The translations under genes and the position numbers were made by a program. This document shows, piece by piece, positions 33,770 to 37,140 of a stretch of DNA of 37,140 bases. How positions within the stretch are numbered: position 1 is the stretch's first letter; every line of letters begins with the position of its first letter. Origin of the DNA: a virus; the IMG/VR virus record IMGVR_UViG_3300032331_000809, positions 1 through 37,140 of that record. One strand, 5' to 3'. The notes under the pieces are model-generated. The model had not been told where the DNA came from. It ran no database searches and saw nothing but the letters and a program-made list of their open reading frames with translations.

Positions 33770-34018
33770 TTAGTTTAAAAAATCTTCTACAACCCATATT
33801 GGGGTCTTGTCCCCTACGTAAGCCTGCTCAATGTTGTGATGAAAGTAGTCAACAGCCTCAATGTAGCTCATACCATGCTCCGCCATCAGTATGTCAATTG
33901 TCTTTGGAACAGAATAGATTAAGACCTCTTTTGAGCTGACACCAATAACAGCATCATCAAACCCATTAGCCTTCACGAAGTCAACGTCAGGGTATGCTTC
34001 TAGTATTTGTTTTAGCAT
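33770..34018 (-). CDS. Conserved-looking small protein between groES and groEL, 82 aa
   Basis: The sequence MLKQILEAYPDVDFVKANGF, DDAVIGVSSKEVLIYSVPKT, IDILMAEHGMSYIEAVDYFH and HNIEQAYVGDKTPIWVVEDF follows a pattern familiar from uncharacterised small proteins of many phages ('AYPD..F..A.GFDDAIIG.....LIYS...CI..L...GM...EA.EYFEFN...AYVG..TPI'). No known fold can be named. It is spaced 6 nt from groEL and 16 nt from groES, so it is certainly co-expressed with the chaperonin. Confidence 0.7.
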   Translation of the reverse strand: MLKQILEAYPDVDFVKANGFDDAVIGVSSKEVLIYSVPKTIDILMAEHGMSYIEAVDYFHHNIEQAYVGDKTPIWVVEDFLN

Positions 34019-34024
34019 ATTGTT

Positions 34025-35641
34025 TTATTTTGTCTCGTAACTGCGAGCCATTGTTACGATTGCGTTTGTACTTAAAATTGTTACAGCAACACTTACAGCA
34101 TTTTGTAATGCATTTCGTGTAACCTTCAATGGGTCAATAACACCCATTTTGATTAAATCCCCAAACTCATTTGTTTTGACATTGTATCCATGACCATCTG
34201 CCGGGCTGTCCTTGTAGATATTGCCGGCATCTAGCCCTGCGTTTGAAAGGATTTGATAAAGGGGAGCGATAAGAGAGTTGCGTAGTATCTCAATTGCAAC
34301 ATTGTACTCATCAGGAAACCCTTCAACTGCTCCTAACTTTGAAGCCTCTTCAAGTAATGCTTTGCCTGCACCCGGAAGGATACCCTCCTCAAGAGCTGAA
34401 CGAACTGCACACACAGCGTCATCGACACGGTCATATAGTTCTTTTTGCTCAAGGTCAGTCTTGCCTCCAACGAAGATGACACCAATACCACCTGTCAATG
34501 AAGCGATACGCTCCAACAAAAAGTCCTTGTCCGCTTTCTTTTTTGCCTGAGCCTCAGCCTCAAACAACTGCTTTATTCTGTCCTGAATCTTGTCCTTGTT
34601 TGTTCTTGCCTCAGATTTTATGATAACGGTCTTGTCTTTGCTTACGATTATCTTCGCTGCATGACCAAGGTCTCCGTAGTTGATATGGCTTAAATCGTCC
34701 CCTGTCTTTTCGCTAAAGTAATTAGCTCCAACACTAATGGCGATGTCTTGCATTATCTCGTGCTGCTTGTACCCAAAATTAGGCGGTGGTACAATACAAA
34801 CTTTCAAATTACCTTTCACAACATTTGCCGCCAACGTATTGACAACATTTGTGCTACAAGGAGATATAATCAATAATTTCTTCCCTTCAGATATGATTGG
34901 TTTCAGAACATTCTCCAACTGCAACACGTTCCCTATCTCCATATCGGCAACCAAGACCATCACGTCCTCAAGGATGCACTCATCTTTCTTTTGGTCGTTG
35001 ATGAACATAGAGCTCATGTAACCTTTGTTGAACTTTAAACCCATTGTAACCTCAGAGTAGGTGTCAGCAGTCTGACTCTTCTCCACCGTTACAACACCAT
35101 TTCGCCCAACGGTTCTGTAAACGTCAGAGATTATTTTCCCTATCTCCTTGTCATTATTTGCCGATAGGCTTGCTACGTCAGCTAGCATCCCATTGTTAAC
35201 CTTCTTAGCTTTCTTCTTCAGCCCATCCACCACACTCTCGCTTATGTCCACCATGTACCTTAACACCTCAGTCCGATTATGGCTAGGTGTAATCAAACTA
35301 TTGGCAGCAAGAACCAACGCCTCCGTTAAAACAATCGCTGTTGTCGTTCCGTCCCCGGCACTAGTGGCAGTTTTATCTGCCGCCTCTTTCATCATCCTAA
35401 CCGCAAGGTTCTCGATAGGGTCAAGTAAATCGACAGCCTTAGCTACCGTTACTCCATCCTTGGTTACTGTGATGCCATGAGTATGATGTGGGGATTCGAT
35501 TAGTACCGTGTTACCTGATGGTCCTAAAGTGCTCTTTACAGCCTTGGACATTTTAGCTACACCACTAATCAACTTTGCTCTACCTTCTTGACCAAAACTT
35601 AGGTCCTTCGGTAAATAACTTGTTTCTGTTTTGAAGTCCAT
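34025..35641 (-). CDS. groEL: GroEL-like chaperonin (phage-encoded group I), 538 aa
   Basis: Full-length group I chaperonin. ATP-site motifs are present: LGPSGNTV (39-46, host form LGPKGRNV), KDGVTVA (61-67), GDGTTTA (96-102), DDAVCAVRSALEEGILPGAG (407-426) and the late IDP (502-504). The apical domain is recognisable (KFNKGYMSSMFIN) but much diverged, as is the mobile-loop contact region. The Gly/Met-rich C-terminal tail of bacterial GroEL is absent; it ends MARSYETK. Together with the GroES-like gene it forms an operon with its own promoter. Phage chaperonins known from other viruses fold capsid or large phage proteins; here the client is unknown. The divergence argues against a recent host copy. 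Confidence 0.93.
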   Translation of the reverse strand: MDFKTETSYLPKDLSFGQEGRAKLISGVAKMSKAVKSTLGPSGNTVLIESPHHTHGITVTKDGVTVAKAVDLLDPIENLAVRMMKEAADKTATSAGDGTTTAIVLTEALVLAANSLITPSHNRTEVLRYMVDISESVVDGLKKKAKKVNNGMLADVASLSANNDKEIGKIISDVYRTVGRNGVVTVEKSQTADTYSEVTMGLKFNKGYMSSMFINDQKKDECILEDVMVLVADMEIGNVLQLENVLKPIISEGKKLLIISPCSTNVVNTLAANVVKGNLKVCIVPPPNFGYKQHEIMQDIAISVGANYFSEKTGDDLSHINYGDLGHAAKIIVSKDKTVIIKSEARTNKDKIQDRIKQLFEAEAQAKKKADKDFLLERIASLTGGIGVIFVGGKTDLEQKELYDRVDDAVCAVRSALEEGILPGAGKALLEEASKLGAVEGFPDEYNVAIEILRNSLIAPLYQILSNAGLDAGNIYKDSPADGHGYNVKTNEFGDLIKMGVIDPLKVTRNALQNAVSVAVTILSTNAIVTMARSYETK

Positions 35642-35670
35642 TTAATTTAATTTTATTTAATTGTTGGGGA

Positions 35671-35702
35671 CAAATGTAAAACAAAAATATGAAACCAACA
35701 AA
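35671..35702 (-). promoter_or_regulatory. Bacteroidota-type promoter of the chaperonin operon
   Basis: On the minus strand TTTG (35702-35699) and TACATTTG (35678-35671) lie 20 nt apart, matching the -33/-7 pattern well. The -7 end is 29 nt before the groEL ATG. Confidence 0.65.
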
Positions 35703-35802
35703 ATAGTTTTTGTGTCGGAATGTCATTTTTTAAAAATCCCTATTCTCTATATATATTACCTCCTTTTATATATATTTTTTTAAATACAGTTTGACTTTTA
35801 AA

Positions 35803-35884
35803 TCGACATTTTCGACATTATCCTTTATTATTAATACTTTTACTATTTAAAATCGACATAAAAACTAACATAAATAATGTCGAT
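35803..35884. promoter_or_regulatory. Cluster of four TCGACAT motifs upstream of groEL
   Basis: TCGACAT occurs at 35803-35809, 35812-35818 and 35853-35859, and its reverse ATGTCGA at 35877-35883. The last two form an 8-bp inverted repeat (ATCGACAT/ATGTCGAT) with a 17-nt spacer. The stretch 35642-35935 has no gene; besides these motifs and the groEL promoter it is plain AT-rich sequence. The motifs are 100-200 nt before the groEL promoter, so an operator or enhancer-like role is possible. Confidence 0.45.
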
Positions 35885-35889
35885 ATTAT

Positions 35890-35922
35890 AAAAAAAGAAG
35901 GGATTCTAAGAAAAGAACCCCT
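35890..35922 (-). terminator. Rho-independent terminator after the 70-aa gene
   Basis: On the minus strand AGGGGTTCT pairs with AGAATCCCT (9 bp, one G-T) around a 6-nt loop, then TCTTTTTTT. It lies 13 nt after the stop of the 70-aa gene and insulates it from groEL. Confidence 0.85.
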
Positions 35923-35935
35923 ACCTCTTGGAAAA

Positions 35936-36148
35936 TTACTTACAGCAATCTCCCATGTTTCCAATCATAATGGCTTCAGAATACATCGAAACCTTCTCAG
36001 CTCTCTTCATAGATTTTCTGATTTGAGCTAATTGTTGGATACCTGTTTGTCCATCCGGTCTGTTGTTAATCAACATACCATCCTTAACATTTAAACCCAT
36101 CCCTGAGTTCTTCTGTTGGTAAATACTGTTTGATAAATTTGGTCTCAT
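35936..36148 (-). CDS. Small protein of unknown function, 70 aa, first gene of the minus-strand region
   Basis: MRPNLSNSIYQQKNSGMGLN is followed by VKDGMLINNRPDGQTGIQQL and a basic helix (AQIRKSMKRAEKVSMYSEAI) ending GNMGDCCK. No domain recognised. It is a single-gene transcript: a TATCTTTG element lies 13 nt before the ATG and a strong terminator follows the stop. Such an isolated short transcript beside the origin-like region could encode a regulator or an early protein, but this is only a guess from placement. Confidence 0.6.
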   Translation of the reverse strand: MRPNLSNSIYQQKNSGMGLNVKDGMLINNRPDGQTGIQQLAQIRKSMKRAEKVSMYSEAIMIGNMGDCCK

Positions 36149-36161
36149 AATAAATTTTTGA

Positions 36162-36169
36162 CAAAGATA
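36162..36169 (-). promoter_or_regulatory. Possible promoter -7 element for the 70-aa gene
   Basis: The minus strand reads TATCTTTG, 13 nt before the ATG at 36148. No -33 TTG at the right distance is visible, so the match rests on the -7 only; the stand-alone terminator downstream supports a separate transcript. Confidence 0.4.
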
Positions 36170-36304
36170 GTCTTTTTAGTTACTCGTAGTGTTTGGGTAT
36201 CCACCCCATTTGGCGTTGCTGCCCCCAATTTTGAAAACCGAAATTTTTTTGGGGGTGGGGGTGTGCTTTTTCTAAATTTTCTACTAATTTTTTGGGACTC
36301 CTTA

Positions 36305-36328
36305 CGCCTACCTTTGCGCCTACCTTTG
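36305..36328. repeat. 12-bp tandem repeat, two copies
   Basis: CGCCTACCTTTG occurs twice head to tail (36305-36316 and 36317-36328) in non-coding DNA just before the larger 27-bp repeat. Confidence 0.85.
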
Positions 36329-36336
36329 TTTAATTT

Positions 36337-36390
36337 TTTGTTGGTTCGGTTCGGTTCGGTTCGTTTGTTGGTTCGGTTCGGTTCGGTTCG
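36337..36390. repeat. 27-bp perfect tandem repeat built of GGTTC units
   Basis: Two identical 27-bp units (36337-36363, 36364-36390) each begin TTTGTT and then carry four GGTTC pentamers. This is the most GC-rich patch in an otherwise very AT-rich region, so it stands out as a deliberate or slippage-generated element. Confidence 0.9.
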
Positions 36391-36650
36391 TTATATCTAT
36401 TTAAAACATATATACATTTATTTATATCTATTAAAGTTTATATCTAATTTAGTTTATATCTAATTTAGTTTATATACAATTTTATTCATATTAGTTTCAA
36501 TTTATATTTAATTCAATTTATATTTATAATTATTCATATTTATAATTATTTATATTCAATTCAATTTATATCTATTTATAAACGTATGCAAAATTTTTTA
36601 TATTAGTTTCAATTCATATTCATTTCAATCTTAATTTATATTATTTTTTC
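36391..36650. repeat. AT-rich degenerate repeat field
   Basis: Short related phrases recur: AGTTTATATCTAATTT in tandem, TATTAGTTTCAATT twice (one before TATATTT, one before CATATTC), AATTCAATTTATA twice, and TATATCTATTTA several times. Almost no G or C occurs for about 250 bp. It would melt easily, as a DNA-unwinding element would. Confidence 0.65.
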
Positions 36651-36684
36651 AGCACAAAAAATTGATTAAAAAAGTATTTTAAAA

Positions 36685-36743
36685 GTACATTATTTGCATA
36701 TAATAAGTATGTTATTTGCATCTAGTTCGTACATTATTACCCT
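36685..36743. repeat. Three iteron-like motifs at exact 22-bp spacing
   Basis: GTACATTATTTGCAT (36685), GTATGTTATTTGCAT (36707) and GTACATTATTACCCT (36729) start exactly 22 bp apart, two helical turns, with consensus GTAYRTTATT. Regular phasing on one face of the helix is typical of initiator binding sites. The third copy is degraded after the core. Confidence 0.65.
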
Positions 36744-36781
36744 TAATTTTTTCACTTTCTAAATTTTTTTACCTAACTGAC

Positions 36782-36812
36782 AAGGCTCAAAAGCCTTGAT
36801 AATAAAGGCTTT
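36782..36812 (+). other. Mutually exclusive hairpins
   Basis: AAGGCT (36782-36787) can pair with AGCCTT (36792-36797) around CAAA. The same AGCCTT arm, as AAAGCCTT (36790-36797), can instead pair with AAGGCTTT (36105 relative position written in full: 36805-36812). No T-run follows. It lies upstream of the early promoter, so it is more likely a protein-binding or origin element than an attenuator. Confidence 0.5.
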
Positions 36813-36841
36813 CACACGTTATTAACATTTCCTTTTAAAAA

Positions 36842-36850
36842 TGTGGATAA
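36842..36850 (-). promoter_or_regulatory. Perfect DnaA-box match
   Basis: The minus strand reads TTATCCACA. It lies about 100 bp from the iteron-like motifs and 20 bp before the early promoter, supporting an origin-like reading of this stretch. Confidence 0.5.
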
Positions 36851-36868
36851 ATAAATTTAGCAAAATAC

Positions 36869-36898
36869 TTGCATTGTGCTAATTGTGTGCTATCTTTG
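36869..36898 (+). promoter_or_regulatory. Bacteroidota-type promoter of the plus-strand (early) unit
   Basis: TTG (36869-36871) and TATCTTTG (36891-36898) are 19 nt apart, a good match to -33/-7. The leader to the ATG at 36976 is about 70 nt and A-rich. Confidence 0.7.
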
Positions 36899-36907
36899 TG
36901 CCGTTAA

Positions 36908-36924
36908 TGTACGAATAACGTACA
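36908..36924. promoter_or_regulatory. Operator-like palindrome at the early transcription start
   Basis: TGTACGAATAACGTACA is a 17-bp palindrome (6-bp arms TGTACG/CGTACA, 5-nt centre). It begins 9 nt after the -7 element, right at the expected start of transcription, where a bound repressor would block initiation. Confidence 0.55.
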
Positions 36925-36975
36925 CACAATAAACTAACAATAATTAACAATAACAAAAAAAACAAAACAAACATC

Positions 36976-37140
36976 ATGACAAACTTATTAGCAATTGAAA
37001 GTAATTTTTTACAAAATGCTGAAATTAAAAGCGCATTAAAATTAAATGACATTAAGAGACTACAAACTAATTTAACCAATGCACAAAAAAGAAAATTTGA
37101 GCAAAGTATTGAACTGTCTAAAATAGTTGTGGAAGCAACT
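36976..37140 (+). CDS. Start of a probable early gene (3' end outside window)
   Basis: An ATG at 36976 opens a frame of 55 codons to the window edge without a stop. It begins MTNLLAIESNFLQNAEIKSA, then LKLNDIKRLQTNLTNAQKRK and ends IVVEAT: a helical, Lys/Asn/Leu-rich start with no domain visible in this fragment. It follows a good promoter, a palindrome and an A-rich leader, and diverges from all late genes, so it is likely first in the early or replication operon. Confidence 0.7.
   Translation, partial: MTNLLAIESNFLQNAEIKSALKLNDIKRLQTNLTNAQKRKFEQSIELSKIVVEAT

Larger units (their letters stand above)
36170..36975. other. Non-coding divergent control region, candidate replication origin
   Basis: About 800 bp between the divergent minus-strand late region and a plus-strand gene has no credible ORF. 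In order it holds a C/G-run inverted repeat (CCCCCAA at 36222-36228 with TTGGGGG at 36249-36255), a 12-bp tandem repeat, a 27-bp tandem repeat, an AT-rich degenerate repeat field, three 22-bp-spaced motifs, overlapping hairpins, a DnaA-box match, a promoter and a palindrome. This mix resembles phage or plasmid origins. Replication initiation from here has not been shown and is inference. Confidence 0.5.

Noticed and set aside
34278-35480. Several plus-strand frames of 61-110 codons inside groEL
   Set aside because: They are antisense shadows of a clear GroEL gene, with Ser/Thr/Leu-rich products and no leaders.
36158-36463. 101-codon plus-strand open frame across the GGTTC repeats
   Set aside because: Its product is Phe/Leu/Arg low complexity from repeats and homopolymers, it has no normal start leader, and it covers the control elements.
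36782-36812. Attenuator of the early operon
   Set aside because: The hairpins lie upstream of the early promoter and no T-run follows, so they would not be in the early mRNA.
36879-37079. 66-codon minus-strand frame opposite the early gene
   Set aside because: It is antisense to the early gene with its promoter and leader, and its hydrophobic product comes from A-rich leader read in reverse.

Overview
This window is most simply read as about 37 kb of a lytic, podovirus-like bacteriophage of a Bacteroidota host, probably a flavobacterium-like bacterium. The evidence for phage is a terminase-portal-scaffold-capsid order followed by ring, tail, internal-virion and lysis genes. The evidence for the host is strong AT-richness, gene starts in A/T-rich leaders with no clear Shine-Dalgarno sequence, and several matches to the Bacteroidota promoter (-33 TTG or TTTG, -7 TAnnTTTG). 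The capsid, portal and terminase look distantly like those of crAss-like and Cellulophaga podoviruses. That placement is by eye from remembered motifs, not from a search. I see no tRNA, CRISPR array, integrase or transposase.

Layout. Almost everything from 36148 down to 1 is one tightly packed minus-strand late region. In transcription order it holds: a 70-aa gene and a terminator; a chaperonin operon (groEL, an 82-aa unknown, groES); a cassette of very small basic, Cys-rich or repeat proteins (about 33.0 to 31.6 kb); a small beta-rich virion protein, two membrane proteins (holin candidates), a coiled-coil protein and a ferritin-like DUF5856-type protein; a tail fibre; a probable peptidoglycan hydrolase; a two-domain GroES-fold protein; a 2OG-Fe(II) oxygenase; the terminase, portal, scaffold and capsid; a strong terminator; a single GTG-start gene; a second terminator; then ring proteins, a 1720-aa tail protein, two tail accessory proteins, a GNAT-like protein and three internal or ejected proteins. 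The last of these runs off the left edge at more than 1859 aa. It carries an HEVAH zinc-protease motif and C-terminal segments resembling large polyvalent proteins.

Two genes are on the plus strand. One is a winged-helix-like gene (33087-33530) embedded in the late region, whose 3' end overlaps groES. The other is the start of a probable early gene at 36976. The 36.15-36.98 kb stretch between the divergent late and early units is non-coding. It holds tandem repeats, an AT-rich degenerate repeat field, three motifs spaced exactly 22 bp, a perfect DnaA-box match, alternative hairpins, a Bacteroidota promoter and a palindrome at the expected transcription start. It is the best candidate for a replication origin and early/late control region.

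The most unusual points are the chaperonin set (GroEL, GroES and a second GroES-like double-domain protein beside the terminase), the giant metalloprotease-containing ejected protein, the origin-like region, and the run of tiny basic proteins of unknown role.
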